Assembly (NCBI GenBank): GCA_013393415.1
Contig: JABXHI010000003.1
Coordinates: forward strand, 1 to 41,384
DNA: 41,384 bases
Direction: 5' to 3'
Origin: Micrococcaceae bacterium
Lineage (GTDB): Bacteria > Actinomycetota > Actinomycetes > Actinomycetales > Micrococcaceae
Made by a program: the position numbers and the translations under genes. Below the pieces are notes generated by a model that was not told the origin of the DNA, did no database searches, and saw only the letters and a program-made list of their open reading frames with translations. How positions within the stretch are numbered: position 1 is the first letter of the stretch; the number at the start of each line of letters is the position of its first letter. Below, in pieces: positions 21,649 to 29,745 of this stretch.

Positions 21649-21867
21649 TTATTCGTTTGGGAAGAGTTCGGGAAAATCAGAGGGCTTCTGCATCATGACG
21701 GTGTCTTGGACTGGAATAGTCCGATGTGACCGTCCCAACTGTACGAGTCGTTCGATTTCTTCGGGGTTCAGCATTGCTGGCGAGGTTTTACCAGTACTGG
21801 GGTCAATTATGCCGAGATACAGGTATTTTATCGGGCTTTGGGGCTGAGAATCGTCGCTGTTGATCAT
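21649..21867 (-). CDS. hypothetical protein, 72 aa
   Basis: This small soluble protein has a YLYLGIIDPSTGKTSPAML strand-turn and a LNPEEIERLVQLG helix, with no family recognised. ATG 21867 is 9 nt from an octamer and has no ribosome-site bases in the spacer TGGCAAAGT. It is a single-gene unit. Confidence 0.65.
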   Translation of the reverse strand: MINSDDSQPQSPIKYLYLGIIDPSTGKTSPAMLNPEEIERLVQLGRSHRTIPVQDTVMMQKPSDFPELFPNE

Positions 21868-21876
21868 ACTTTGCCA

Positions 21877-21884
21877 GTGTCCGG
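21877..21884 (-). promoter_or_regulatory. CCGGACAC octamer, leaderless class
   Basis: Spacer TGGCAAAGT, ATG 21867. It is divergent from the plus-strand octamer at 21937. Confidence 0.65.
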
Positions 21885-21936
21885 CAGGTGATGTCTCGGG
21901 GACACCAGTAAGTCGGCTCGATAGGCTTAATGTGCT

Positions 21937-21944
21937 CCGGACAC
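21937..21944 (+). promoter_or_regulatory. CCGGACAC octamer on the plus strand
   Basis: Spacer GGTAAGAAT, predicted start G21954, 31 nt before the GTG of the antitoxin-like gene. An ATG only 7 nt from the octamer (21952) is in frame but would precede the strong ribosome site. Confidence 0.5.
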
Positions 21945-21984
21945 GGTAAGAATGACCTGCAAATATTTGAACACAGGAGGGGTC

Positions 21985-22131
21985 GTGGCGCAGAAACTTA
22001 CTGAGGTTGAGATTGAGGAATCAATGCGCTTCGCCCACGGTGTGATGGCCGCGGCGGGGCACTCGGTAACAGACCCTCAGACGATATCTGACATCCGATC
22101 TTCACTGCGCGGTGACAATGACCCGCGATGA
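21985..22131 (+). pseudogene. VbhA-like antitoxin gene, apparently frameshifted near its 3' end
   Basis: GTG 21985 follows a strong AGGAGG. The frame gives 48 residues with VEIEESMRFAHGVMAAAGHS, VTDP and SDIRSSLRGD, the pattern of actinobacterial VbhA-family antitoxins (helix, G-H-x-V-x-D-P, then R-G-E-M-T-x-D-E). In this family R-G-[DE]-M-T-x-D-E-x continues in one frame. Here the rest, MTRDEYMARLYDC, is found in the next frame (22118-22177). One extra base near 22117 would explain it. VbhA antitoxins block Fic AMP-transferases, but no Fic gene is seen here. It might still be functional if the last helix is dispensable. Confidence 0.55.
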
Positions 22132-22185
22132 ATACATGGCGCGGCTCTATGATTGTGTGATGGCTCCACCCCTATAACGCTGACA

Positions 22186-23115
22186 TCAGCGGGTAGCGTC
22201 TCGCATCAACATGACATTGTCTTCCAATGACCTTCCACGGGTTGCAAGTCCTCGTTCAAACATGTCGATTTCTTGCTGAATCGTATCGAGTGCCTGCTGC
22301 TTCGAGACACCCTGACCCAGCAGCTCTCCCGGTGACAGGCTGCCGTCCTCGATCCACTCACAGTCTTTTCGGCATGTTTCTAGGCTGCTTTCGATATCGG
22401 ATTTGCTGTGCCCAAATTTTGGAGCTTTCCGACCCTGGCCATATCTGCTCTCGTCGTTCCAGAGTTCTTCAAACGCTGCATCTTCTGCTGGTTTGACTGG
22501 CACACCCTGCTCGTAGGCACGACCGTAGGATGCTCGACGTGTTGCTTCTGATGTCCTTTTCTTCCGAATCGTACTGTACCGGGGGCGGGTATCAACAGTA
22601 TCTCTGAGCTTCCGATCATCTTGACCGCCGGACTGGATGGCTGGGTGATGCTCTGCTCGCATCTGCTGGAATGCCGCAGCGTACCCCTGGTCGATGTCGG
22701 CTTCAGTAGGGGTGTTGGCGATCTTGCGGAACGCTTCGCGGTTGATCTGGTCAATCTCTTCATCAACGTTGAGTTTCACAGTTGACTGGCCTTCGACCCG
22801 TCCGCCATCCTCAGCATATAGGTCGTCCAACGACAGGTCGCTTTCAAGGACGTGATCAAGCGCGGCGTCGAAGTCTTCCGGTGTATTTGGGGTGACGTGC
22901 GATAGGTAATAGGTGCCATCGTCGTTGGAGGTAATCTCAATGAACTCAATCTCCGAGGCGCGAAGGTTGGCGTAAAGCTGTTCAACAGGTGTTCCAGCAG
23001 GGGTCGGCTTCCCGAGGTTCACATCGGCCTCAGAATGGCTTTTGCTGGTGTACTTGCCATCGTTAGTTCGGTTTCTCTGCTGGGCGGTCTGGGCTGAGCT
23101 CATCTGGTTCTTCAT
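22186..23115 (-). CDS. tagged protein of unknown function, 309 aa
   Basis: Residues 4-33 are a full tag (SSAQTAQQRNRT, DGKYTSKSHSEADV). Behind it are an acidic alpha-beta stretch (ASEIEFIEITSNDDGTYYLS), a basic middle (RKKRTSEATRRASYGRAYEQ) and a helical end. No enzyme motif is seen. ATG 23115 is 9 nt from an octamer. The first 53 nt of the gene, and the octamer itself, lie inside the 3' end of the upstream membrane-protein gene in another frame. Confidence 0.7.
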   Translation of the reverse strand: MKNQMSSAQTAQQRNRTNDGKYTSKSHSEADVNLGKPTPAGTPVEQLYANLRASEIEFIEITSNDDGTYYLSHVTPNTPEDFDAALDHVLESDLSLDDLYAEDGGRVEGQSTVKLNVDEEIDQINREAFRKIANTPTEADIDQGYAAAFQQMRAEHHPAIQSGGQDDRKLRDTVDTRPRYSTIRKKRTSEATRRASYGRAYEQGVPVKPAEDAAFEELWNDESRYGQGRKAPKFGHSKSDIESSLETCRKDCEWIEDGSLSPGELLGQGVSKQQALDTIQQEIDMFERGLATRGRSLEDNVMLMRDATR

Positions 23116-23842
23116 GATCAGATAGTGTCCGGCCCTCATCTTCACCGTCTTCGCGCAGCCCAATGCGGTCATCTAGGCGTCTGCCGTAATCGATAACCCA
23201 GTTGCACGCCAGGTATATCAGCACGACCGCAAGTGACCACGACACGATATCCACCAGGGCACCGGAGACTTCAGCAGATGGTGAGGTGAGAAGCTGTCCC
23301 CAACCATCACCGACGCCTACCGATGCGCCAAAGTGGTTGGAGATCATGACAAACGGTGTGCTGACGACCACACTCAAACCGGTCAAAACAATGGCCACAA
23401 GACCGATGGCTTTCATCAGCCACTGAGACAGCGTTGCAACGTTGTTCAGCGCCGCTCCGAACCTCTGCTGTCGAGTCGGCGCTTCCAGGAGGTTACCACC
23501 CCTGCCAAGCAGTCTGTCACCTGGCACAATAGCTAACTGACCAAGGATGGTGGATGCTATGCCGAATACAAAAATCGGCCCGGTGGCTTGGGTGATTTTT
23601 GGTAAAAATGTCACCAGTATTTCATGCAGTTCAAGCACGAAACCGGAGGCATCCGCTTCTGTCAGGAGCCACACCATGACCGCTACAGCTAACATCCCAC
23701 CGATTGCCAAACCAGTTATGAGAAAGGATATGATCGCTAGCAGTGGTCCAACGAACCGTCCGGCCACGTTGCCGAACACAGATAGCGTGTGTCCAGCGAT
23801 GCGTTGCAGCTTCATACTTTTGACATCATCCTGCCAATCCAA
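23063..23842 (-). CDS. multi-pass membrane protein, 259 aa
   Basis: Five or six hydrophobic segments are visible, including LLAIISFLITGLAIGGMLAV, GPIFVFGIASTILGQLAIV, AIGLVAIVLTGLSVVVSTPF and IVSWSLAVVLIYLACNWVI, followed by a charged cytoplasmic tail (DDRIGLREDGEDEG). No family recognised; it may be part of the transfer apparatus. The TTG at 23842 has AAGG upstream; ATG 23815 is an alternative. Its tail codons carry the octamer of the downstream tagged gene. Confidence 0.65.
   Translation of the reverse strand: MDWQDDVKSMKLQRIAGHTLSVFGNVAGRFVGPLLAIISFLITGLAIGGMLAVAVMVWLLTEADASGFVLELHEILVTFLPKITQATGPIFVFGIASTILGQLAIVPGDRLLGRGGNLLEAPTRQQRFGAALNNVATLSQWLMKAIGLVAIVLTGLSVVVSTPFVMISNHFGASVGVGDGWGQLLTSPSAEVSGALVDIVSWSLAVVLIYLACNWVIDYGRRLDDRIGLREDGEDEGRTLSDHEEPDELSPDRPAEKPN
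23125..23132 (-). promoter_or_regulatory. CCGGACAC octamer, leaderless class, inside a coding region
   Basis: Read as GGC-CGG-ACA-CTA it encodes G-R-T-L of the membrane protein. Spacer TATCTGATC, ATG 23115. Confidence 0.6.
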
Positions 23843-23864
23843 GCCTTATCCTCTCGGGTACGGG

Positions 23865-23907
23865 TCCGCCCGGTGTCAACTCTTGCAACGATTTGACACC
23901 GGGCGGA
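23865..23907 (-). terminator. strong hairpin terminator
   Basis: A perfect 15-bp inverted repeat (TCCGCCCGGTGTCAA and its complement, 13-nt loop) lies 21 nt beyond the stop of the 239-aa gene. There is no clean U-run, so it may also protect the mRNA end. Confidence 0.6.
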
Positions 23908-23927
23908 AGATCAGGTGATTGGCCGAC

Positions 23928-24647
23928 TTATTTATCGGCTTTAGCTGACTCTAGTTCCAATGTTTTGAATAGGTCTTCACTGGTGATTTGGATACCGCTG
24001 GTCAGTGCCATTTCGACAAGTTGACGCTTGGTATTGTTGCTTTTCTTGAAACGGAAACCGCTCTTGGTGACCTTTTCATTTTGCTCGCCGGTCACACCTG
24101 GGATTTCTTCATCGAGTTCGGGGTCGTAGATGACGTTATCTTCAATGTCGGCGTCATCGAGTAGTTCGTTGACCATCGCGTCGTCTGGGACACGTTGGGT
24201 CTCTTCGCGCTTGACGGTAATCGAGGTGTAGCCCTTGTTGAGCAGCGCATCGACCTCACCAATGCCCGAGGGTGCTTCGGTAAACGTCTGCTCTACCTCG
24301 ACTTCTTTTTCTTCAAAGTAGTCCGGGTAATGTTTTTCCAACCAGGTGTTGAACGCTTCTTTGTCGTGAAAATCGTAGACCCACTCTTCTGTCACCGTCT
24401 CGGATTGCGATGCGATGACTTCACCGTTTGGCAGTTTGATCTCTAAAGTGCGTTTGCCTTTGATCTTCTTGGCTTTTGCCAAAGCTTCTTCAAACAGCTT
24501 CTTATCAGCATCGGCTTCGAGTTTCATTACATCAGCCATAGCGCGGCGCAGTGTTGCCATGAACAACTCGTCATGTTTCACCTCGTCGGTCAGCTGGTTG
24601 TCGTCTTCTTCGATCACTTCAACGTCGATGATGTCTTGTTCAGTCAT
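23928..24647 (-). CDS. acidic hypothetical protein, 239 aa
   Basis: The N terminus is very acidic (QDIIDVEVIEEDDNQLTDEV). A helical segment (RRAMADVMKLEADADKKLFE) precedes a small strand domain (RTLEIKLPNGEVIASQSETV), and the C terminus is basic (SGFRFKKSNNTKRQLVEMAL). No family recognised; the charge pattern suggests a nucleic-acid-associated or phage-like accessory protein. GGAGA precedes ATG 24647 by 8 nt. The leader from the octamer is 58 nt. Confidence 0.65.
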   Translation of the reverse strand: MTEQDIIDVEVIEEDDNQLTDEVKHDELFMATLRRAMADVMKLEADADKKLFEEALAKAKKIKGKRTLEIKLPNGEVIASQSETVTEEWVYDFHDKEAFNTWLEKHYPDYFEEKEVEVEQTFTEAPSGIGEVDALLNKGYTSITVKREETQRVPDDAMVNELLDDADIEDNVIYDPELDEEIPGVTGEQNEKVTKSGFRFKKSNNTKRQLVEMALTSGIQITSEDLFKTLELESAKADK

Positions 24648-24714
24648 GGTGTTTCTCCGGTCTTTCCTACTCGGCAGTGGGAATGTTTGAGGTCTTTATG
24701 CTTGTACTAACACT

Positions 24715-24722
24715 GTGTCCGG
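24715..24722 (-). promoter_or_regulatory. CCGGACAC octamer, leadered class
   Basis: Spacer AGTGTTAGT, predicted start A24705, serving the 239-aa gene. Confidence 0.55.
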
Positions 24723-24738
24723 CACTCCGGATTTACGG

Positions 24739-25092
24739 TCAGGGGAACTCGGACAACTGTCGATTCCGCATCGTGGCACCGATGTGTCGAGCTGTCAGAC
24801 CGATGCCGAGGCAGATGATGCCCAGAGCAATGATCGGCACGAGTGCATCGGTTGAAGCGGCTATGAAATTGCCGATGGAGTCGAAAAGATCAAATATGAC
24901 GGTGCTAAGAGTGATGTCCTGGGTGAACCACGACCATATGGAGTCCACTGTGAGGCTGACAGTTGCGATGAGCGGTATTGCCACGGCAAATGCCAATGGC
25001 CCCCACCCGAGCACAGTGATGACGAATTTGGCGACGGACTGAAACCGCTCCCAGGCACTGGGTTGGGGGTGCGAGGTCTTTTGCTGTCCCAT
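24739..25092 (-). CDS. three-helix membrane protein, 117 aa
   Basis: A basic N-terminal stretch is followed by two long hydrophobic regions (FVITVLGWGPLAFAVAIPLI and, after an amphipathic segment, ALVPIIALGIICLGIGLTA) with a WSWF turn between. No family recognised. The AGGAG 5 nt before ATG 25092 is one of the best ribosome sites in the window. Confidence 0.65.
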   Translation of the reverse strand: MGQQKTSHPQPSAWERFQSVAKFVITVLGWGPLAFAVAIPLIATVSLTVDSIWSWFTQDITLSTVIFDLFDSIGNFIAASTDALVPIIALGIICLGIGLTARHIGATMRNRQLSEFP

Positions 25093-25124
25093 TTTTGCTC
25101 CTGGTGTGAGAGTGTTCTTCTATC

Positions 25125-25418
25125 TCAAACGTGTCCGGCAGCGTGGTCCCGGCAGACTGGGTAGTGCCCTCGGTTGAACGTATCGAATGCCACGGAGACG
25201 GCGGGGCGCTGACATGCTTCGGTGCGACCGGTGAAGTCCAGGGTGATTTCTTCCATGCATATGCCCTCTCGCCGGCGTTGGATTTTGTCGGCGAATGTTG
25301 ACGGCATGAATTGACCAAATGTGCCGGATTCGGTCTGAAACCATCGCCCAGTGTGGGGCTGCGGTTCGGGTGTTGATGGCGCGAAATCGGCCAGGCGTGG
25401 TCTTTCACTATCTGACAT
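25125..25418 (-). CDS. small protein with a Cys/His cluster, 97 aa
   Basis: The C-terminal half has EACQRPAVSV, then GHYPVCRDHAAGH, giving a C-x(n)-C-x-x-H arrangement that could bind zinc and is frequent in small actinobacterial phage and plasmid proteins. An upstream Cys (REGICMEEITLDF) may complete the site. GGAG lies 7 nt before ATG 25418, after an 83-nt leader that contains its own dyad (ACCCGGTG / CACCGGGC). Function unknown. Confidence 0.6.
   Translation of the reverse strand: MSDSERPRLADFAPSTPEPQPHTGRWFQTESGTFGQFMPSTFADKIQRRREGICMEEITLDFTGRTEACQRPAVSVAFDTFNRGHYPVCRDHAAGHV
25131..25138 (-). promoter_or_regulatory. CCGGACAC octamer, leadered class
   Basis: Spacer GTTTGAGAT, predicted start A25121, leader 29 nt. 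It lies within the last codons of the 97-aa gene upstream (A-G-H at the C terminus), as in the WhiB gene. Confidence 0.55.
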
Positions 25419-25510
25419 ACGTGTCTCCGTCGTACCTTGTGGCTGTTGTGAAAATTTGGAGCCGCCCGGTGAGCTGTTTGGTGGCAACGCACCGGGTAGC
25501 TACCTGTACT

Positions 25511-25518
25511 GTGTCCGG
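25511..25518 (-). promoter_or_regulatory. CCGGACAC octamer, leadered class
   Basis: Spacer AGTACAGGT, predicted start A25501. Its 83-nt leader is the longest after that of the upstream SSB octamers. Confidence 0.55.
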
Positions 25519-25597
25519 CGTCACGAACAGCAGGACATCGCGTGTTGAAACCGTCCGGTGACTGCACTTCCCTTACAACCGCCGGGCGGAAGATTAT

Positions 25598-26380
25598 CTA
25601 TACCGACAAAGCTTCTAATGACTGTGCTTTTGTTGGCCGACTGAAAAATGAGTGCGTGACATCGTTGGCGGGTTTTATGGTGGCATCAAATTGCACCTTG
25701 TCGCCGACCTGTACTTCCAATGCGTTGGGAACGCTGCCCCAGGTCGTGAATCCGGTGGCGTCTTGGACCAGCATCTTGGTGACCGTGCCGTACCGGGACG
25801 TTTCGTCGCGCATTGACCGCACTGTGCCGGTAACAGTGGTGCGACCTGATGGTGCTGGCGTGGCGACAGGCTTTGCGTCTTCTCGCTGCCACTGCTGCTG
25901 AAGTGCTTCGATTTGTCGGACCGTGAGGTGGCCGTGCTGTTGCAGTTGGTAAAATAGGGACTGGGTGAAGCTGTGATCTTCGCCGATGCGTCGCAGATAG
26001 GTGTCGCCAACTTCGCGCTCAAATCGTGCCACCACCTCTGCGTTGCGCCACGTAAAGAACTCGATGCGCTTATGCAGCGGCTGGTACAGCTCTTGACGGG
26101 TCATGATGCGGGTATCGCTGTAATCAACGTTGTCCCACTTGGACCGAGCTTGCGGATGGAATGGTGAGTCACCGATGTCTGACTTGGCTCGGGTGCGGGA
26201 GTCGCCGTCGAAAATGCCAGCGTTCTCGGATCGTCCACCGGCCAAGATGAGATACCAGATCGGTGCGATTTCGCCTCGTGCGACGTATCGGTCTTCGACT
26301 GAAGCAATATAGGCATCGACATCTACCAAAGATGGGCGGTCTGCTACTACGTTCTGCGGGGTGTCTGCTATGAGGGTCAT
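25598..26380 (-). CDS. protein with a C-terminal OB-fold-like domain, 260 aa
   Basis: Residues 1-165 are mostly helical (YIASVEDRYVARGEIAPIWY; SLFYQLQQHGHLTVRQIEAL). Residues 180-255 form a strand-rich domain, TVTGTVRSMRDETSRYGTVT, KMLVQDATGFTTWGSVPNAL, GDKVQFDATIKP, ending FFSRPTKAQS. This K-M-L-V-x-D-x-x-G-x-x-x-W-G-x-V-P ... F-F-x-R-P-T-K-A pattern recurs in large-phage and plasmid proteins and looks like an OB fold for nucleic-acid binding. The gene is followed upstream by an RNA-repair enzyme, so RNA binding is plausible. ATG 26380 is 9 nt from an octamer. Confidence 0.65.
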   Translation of the reverse strand: MTLIADTPQNVVADRPSLVDVDAYIASVEDRYVARGEIAPIWYLILAGGRSENAGIFDGDSRTRAKSDIGDSPFHPQARSKWDNVDYSDTRIMTRQELYQPLHKRIEFFTWRNAEVVARFEREVGDTYLRRIGEDHSFTQSLFYQLQQHGHLTVRQIEALQQQWQREDAKPVATPAPSGRTTVTGTVRSMRDETSRYGTVTKMLVQDATGFTTWGSVPNALEVQVGDKVQFDATIKPANDVTHSFFSRPTKAQSLEALSV

Positions 26381-26389
26381 ACTCAGTCA

Positions 26390-26397
26390 GTGTCCGG
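26390..26397 (-). promoter_or_regulatory. CCGGACAC octamer, leaderless class
   Basis: Spacer TGACTGAGT, ATG 26380. Confidence 0.65.
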
Positions 26398-26423
26398 CAT
26401 GACCCCCGCAGCAGGTGCTGCCA

Positions 26424-28655
26424 TCAGTGCTGGAAATTGATGGCTTTCAAAATCCGAGGCATATCCAGCACTGTGTCGCCGTGTGGGTTAACCTTGGTGT
26501 ACTCGGACAAGTTCTGCCAGATGCCGGTATCAGCCAACTTGTGCTGCGTTTGTTGCATGGTCTGTGGCAGCGTCTGGGTAGTCCCCCGCAGTACACGAGT
26601 CAGCGGTCCACGGATGGCCTTGGCCGCCGAGTAGTAGTCGGATTTTATCTTGGCCATCCGACCGGTTGCATCCAACAGCACTGCGCCCTCGAAGATGATT
26701 TCGTGCTGATAGTAGTCGATCATCTCGGACAGCTGTTCTCGGGTTGTCACCACGGTGGACGGAACGCGACGGATGTTGAGGATGGCTTGGACTGCTTGCT
26801 CTAACTCTGGTCGGAACGCAAAGTCGATGTCGTTATTGATGACATCTAAAAACACGATGTCTTCGCTGATGATGTCCACCAAATGGGGGTCGTTCTCCAG
26901 CACGACCTCGAAGGTGACCGACACGTTGGTGCGAGACAATAGACCGGCGAATTTCTGGCGCATCTGATTATCGAACCGACGCTCAAACAGTGCTTGACCA
27001 GCCTTGGCGAACGGCGTTGGACCGCCCTTGGTGTAGTACACTAAATCACCGTCTACAGCGGCGACGATCATTAAGAATCCGTTGGCCTTTTCGCTGATGC
27101 GCACCGGCAACTCGAAGTGCTGAATCACATCATCTTTGGTGTAGCCGTGCTGCTCGCCAAGGTTGAAGAATTTCTCATAGCCCCGAGCTACGACGGTGTC
27201 ATCGCGTAGAAACAGTCCACGTGCCGCGGTGGTTTCAGGGTTCCATTGGCCCTTTTGGAAAGTTTCTCGGGTGAAGTTGTAAGCGGTGATCCCGTTGCCG
27301 ATGTCTTTGGCTCGGATGCCCTCATCGGACTCCAAGCGTGCTGACAGCGGGATGGCTGAGACATCTGGTGCAACGACAGGCCGGTCAAACGGTGGGCCGT
27401 CGTACTGATAGCCGGTGGTCTGTCCGAACTCGTTGATAACCGCAACTGATAACTTGCCGCCAGTTTCGACACCCGATTCCAGGTTCCACACATTGGGTAC
27501 AGCATTCATCGGTTGCGGCCCCTGAGAACGTGAGCCGTTGCGGTGGCCGTGGAATTGCACAACATCTGCGCTTGCCAGCAGATTGGCGTCGTGACCGTAT
27601 TCGGTCTGGCGATTCCAAGTATGCGTCCGCGATGCTGCACCATAAATGAAGTAATAGTCGGGGATGTTTGAAACATCGTAGATGATCTTGCCACCGGCGG
27701 TTACGCTATATGGCACCTTATCGACCTGCACCCCGCCGTGGGATGCGAAGAAGATTTGCTGGGCTTTGGTGAAGCCAATGAACGGCACGAAATGATTCAA
27801 GAAGGCCAGCTGGTCAGCAGCCATATATCCTCCGGCCAACAGTTGGTCACGAGTGGCACGCGAGTCACGGTAGCTGCCCTTTGACGCGGTGTTGGTCAGC
27901 ACCCGGCGAAGGTTGAGCTCGTGGTTTCCCTCGATCAAGAAGACGTTGTCCTGCTCGACACGCGGAGCCAACAGTTCAAAGACACCCAGGGCATCCGGGC
28001 CGCGGTCGAATAGGTCCCCAAGGAAAATCCACGCAATGCGCGGGTCATCGAGGTCACCATGGTCGGCAATAGCTTCTTTGAGTGTGTCTGCACACGAGTG
28101 GATGTCTCCAAAAACGACAACTTTGTCGAAAAGGTTAAAATCTCGCTCGGCGACGGTACCGAGTTTTCGTAGCTGCAACTCAGATTCGATTTTATGAACG
28201 CCCAGTGCAACGCCCGATTCGCGAGACTGTTGCGCCTTTTTCACAACGATATCTTCGGCGACCCGTTGATCGCCACGTCGGTCGTTGCGTGCCAGCAGCT
28301 CGTCGTCAGTCAGTTCGCTCTGGACATCGTAGAGGGCAACATCGTAGTTGTACTTATGCCCCATATCGCGCCACGCTTTTTGGTCGGCGATGGTGACGTT
28401 GGTGGCATCAATCACCACCAGCGCACCAAGTTTCAGCCGGTTCTCCACCGCGTCATGGGTGGCTTGAACAACCTGGCGTTCAATCTGGGCACCGACCACT
28501 AACGATGTGCTCTCGTCATCGGTCACCGGTGCGGTCACCGCAAACAGTTCACGGAACATGTCATAGCCAAGGGTGTATGGACTCAGGTTCAGGTTCTCAA
28601 TCAGGCTGGTCTTGCCGGAGCCTGGTGCACCTTTGAGAAGGGTCATTCGTTTCAT
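26424..28655 (-). CDS. polynucleotide kinase-phosphatase-RNA ligase, 743 aa
   Basis: Three enzymes are fused. Residues 1-170: a P-loop kinase (GAPGSGKT at 9-16, VVIDATNVT as the phosphate-acceptor strand) that phosphorylates RNA 5' ends. Residues 175-420: a calcineurin-type phosphatase (GDIHS 183-187, GDLFDRG 213-219, GNHE 243-246, a late FHGHR) that removes 3' or cyclic phosphates. Residues 440-743: a nucleotidyltransferase ligase (ARGYEKFFNLGE; KANG with Lys523 as the likely AMP-linked residue; FEVV; EGAVL; KIKSDYY). This is the order of bacterial Pnkp. No Hen1 methyltransferase adjoins it. It could mend tRNAs cut by host anticodon nucleases. ATG 28655 is 9 nt from an octamer. Confidence 0.9.
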   Translation of the reverse strand: MKRMTLLKGAPGSGKTSLIENLNLSPYTLGYDMFRELFAVTAPVTDDESTSLVVGAQIERQVVQATHDAVENRLKLGALVVIDATNVTIADQKAWRDMGHKYNYDVALYDVQSELTDDELLARNDRRGDQRVAEDIVVKKAQQSRESGVALGVHKIESELQLRKLGTVAERDFNLFDKVVVFGDIHSCADTLKEAIADHGDLDDPRIAWIFLGDLFDRGPDALGVFELLAPRVEQDNVFLIEGNHELNLRRVLTNTASKGSYRDSRATRDQLLAGGYMAADQLAFLNHFVPFIGFTKAQQIFFASHGGVQVDKVPYSVTAGGKIIYDVSNIPDYYFIYGAASRTHTWNRQTEYGHDANLLASADVVQFHGHRNGSRSQGPQPMNAVPNVWNLESGVETGGKLSVAVINEFGQTTGYQYDGPPFDRPVVAPDVSAIPLSARLESDEGIRAKDIGNGITAYNFTRETFQKGQWNPETTAARGLFLRDDTVVARGYEKFFNLGEQHGYTKDDVIQHFELPVRISEKANGFLMIVAAVDGDLVYYTKGGPTPFAKAGQALFERRFDNQMRQKFAGLLSRTNVSVTFEVVLENDPHLVDIISEDIVFLDVINNDIDFAFRPELEQAVQAILNIRRVPSTVVTTREQLSEMIDYYQHEIIFEGAVLLDATGRMAKIKSDYYSAAKAIRGPLTRVLRGTTQTLPQTMQQTQHKLADTGIWQNLSEYTKVNPHGDTVLDMPRILKAINFQH

Positions 28656-28664
28656 ATCAGCACA

Positions 28665-28672
28665 GTGTCCGG
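28665..28672 (-). promoter_or_regulatory. CCGGACAC octamer, leaderless class
   Basis: Spacer TGTGCTGAT, ATG 28655. A GGGGACACCACT copy of the second motif follows on the plus strand at 28686. Confidence 0.65.
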
Positions 28673-28765
28673 CGACCGACTATGTGGGGACACCACTACT
28701 CCCCTTGCGTGGTGAGCATCGATTACGATCAGAGCAGTCACCCCTGAACCTCTGGAGAAAAGATC

Positions 28766-29092
28766 ATGCCAACTCGATCCGATATTGACCCTGCCCAAGC
28801 AACTGCTGCGATGGATAAAGCCCAAGAGCAAGCCAGAAGAGCCGATTCCAATCTCATGGACGCTCAGCAGCGAGAAGAAGAATTGGTCGAGCAGCTGAAT
28901 GCCCTTCCCGACGGTGCTGTGGAAAAAGAAGCCGAATTGATGGCGCAACACCAGCAGGCCGAACGTGATCTCGATTTCGCGAAACAAGAGCATGAAGAAG
29001 CCATGGATGAGGTCGGCAGAACACAAGACTTCTGGTTCGAGGAACAGGTCGATGAGTCCGGTGAAGAGTTAGATGGGGAAGATATTTACTAA
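28766..29092 (+). CDS. acidic coiled-coil protein, 108 aa
   Basis: Almost entirely helical: AQATAAMDKAQEQARRADSN, EELVEQLNALPDGAVEKEAE, AQHQQAERDLDFAKQEHEEA show heptad hydrophobic spacing, and the end is acidic (DESGEELDGEDIY). GGAG precedes ATG 28766 by 8 nt. It has no octamer and runs opposite to its left neighbours, so it is the first gene of the cargo island. Function unknown. Confidence 0.7.
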   Translation: MPTRSDIDPAQATAAMDKAQEQARRADSNLMDAQQREEELVEQLNALPDGAVEKEAELMAQHQQAERDLDFAKQEHEEAMDEVGRTQDFWFEEQVDESGEELDGEDIY

Positions 29093-29209
29093 CTTCCCAC
29101 CAGGCAGCCTATGCTGACAGAGCGCTCAGCTGATAAAGTCGGGACCGTATGCATTGAGCTGCCCCTCATTGCATCGAACAGACCCCGTGATGACTGTTTT
29201 CCAATATGA

Positions 29210-29247
29210 AAGCCGCGGACATCTTCTTGATCTCCGCGGCTTTTCTC
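29210..29247 (+). terminator. bidirectional terminator
   Basis: AAGCCGCGGA / TCCGCGGCTT (10 bp, 13-nt loop) followed by TTCTC. It separates the coiled-coil gene from the converging 109-aa gene. Confidence 0.75.
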
Positions 29248-29279
29248 TGCTCTGATGCGAAACGATATCAGCAACGACT

Positions 29280-29609
29280 TCAATCAAGACCGTCAGTATG
29301 GGTTCGGTAGATGTAGTTCGCACTGGCTTGCTGCATGTTGTCTACGGTCTTGTAGAACTGCTCAGCAAGGTCGTGCAGCATGATCTGGTCGAGATGTTCT
29401 AGTCGCTCAGGCGTGAGGTCGCCGCGGTGGTAGAGGTAGGCAGCAAGTGGCTCGATGAGGTCTGATCCATAGTCATGTGGGTCAATGAACTGGCCACTGA
29501 GCGTTCCGAGTTCGTGATGCTGGGCTGCGACGAAGCGTTCCACTTGTTCGTGGATGGTGCCGAATCCGATCCCGCCGAAAATCTCTAGCACCATCGGTAA
29601 ACGATGCAT
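29280..29609 (-). CDS. hypothetical protein, 109 aa
   Basis: A helical soluble protein rich in His, Leu and Tyr (VERFVAAQHHELGTLSGQFI; IEPLAAYLYHRGDLTPERLE), with no family recognised. AAGAAAG precedes ATG 29609. It has no octamer. The 130 nt upstream are AT-rich and carry the divergent promoters of this gene and the secreted-protein pair. Confidence 0.6.
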   Translation of the reverse strand: MHRLPMVLEIFGGIGFGTIHEQVERFVAAQHHELGTLSGQFIDPHDYGSDLIEPLAAYLYHRGDLTPERLEHLDQIMLHDLAEQFYKTVDNMQQASANYIYRTHTDGLD

Positions 29610-29734
29610 ATCTTTCTTACTTTCAATAACTTAAACAATAAGAAGATTTTCAACCCTATTCTAAAAACACTATCTCTTTTAATATGAAATAGGACATCAA
29701 ATAAGGTGATCTTCACTACTCAATACCAGATGTT

Positions 29735-29740
29735 AAGGAG
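29735..29740 (+). promoter_or_regulatory. ribosome-binding site selecting a GTG start
   Basis: AAGGAG lies 5 nt upstream of GTG 29746 and decides this start; no in-frame ATG fits better. Confidence 0.6.
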
Positions 29741-29745
29741 ATGTA

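Noticed and set aside
26424..28655. Simple serine/threonine protein phosphatase
   Set aside because: The calcineurin motifs are real, but they are flanked by a complete P-loop kinase and a KANG ligase domain, so the fused repair enzyme explains all parts.
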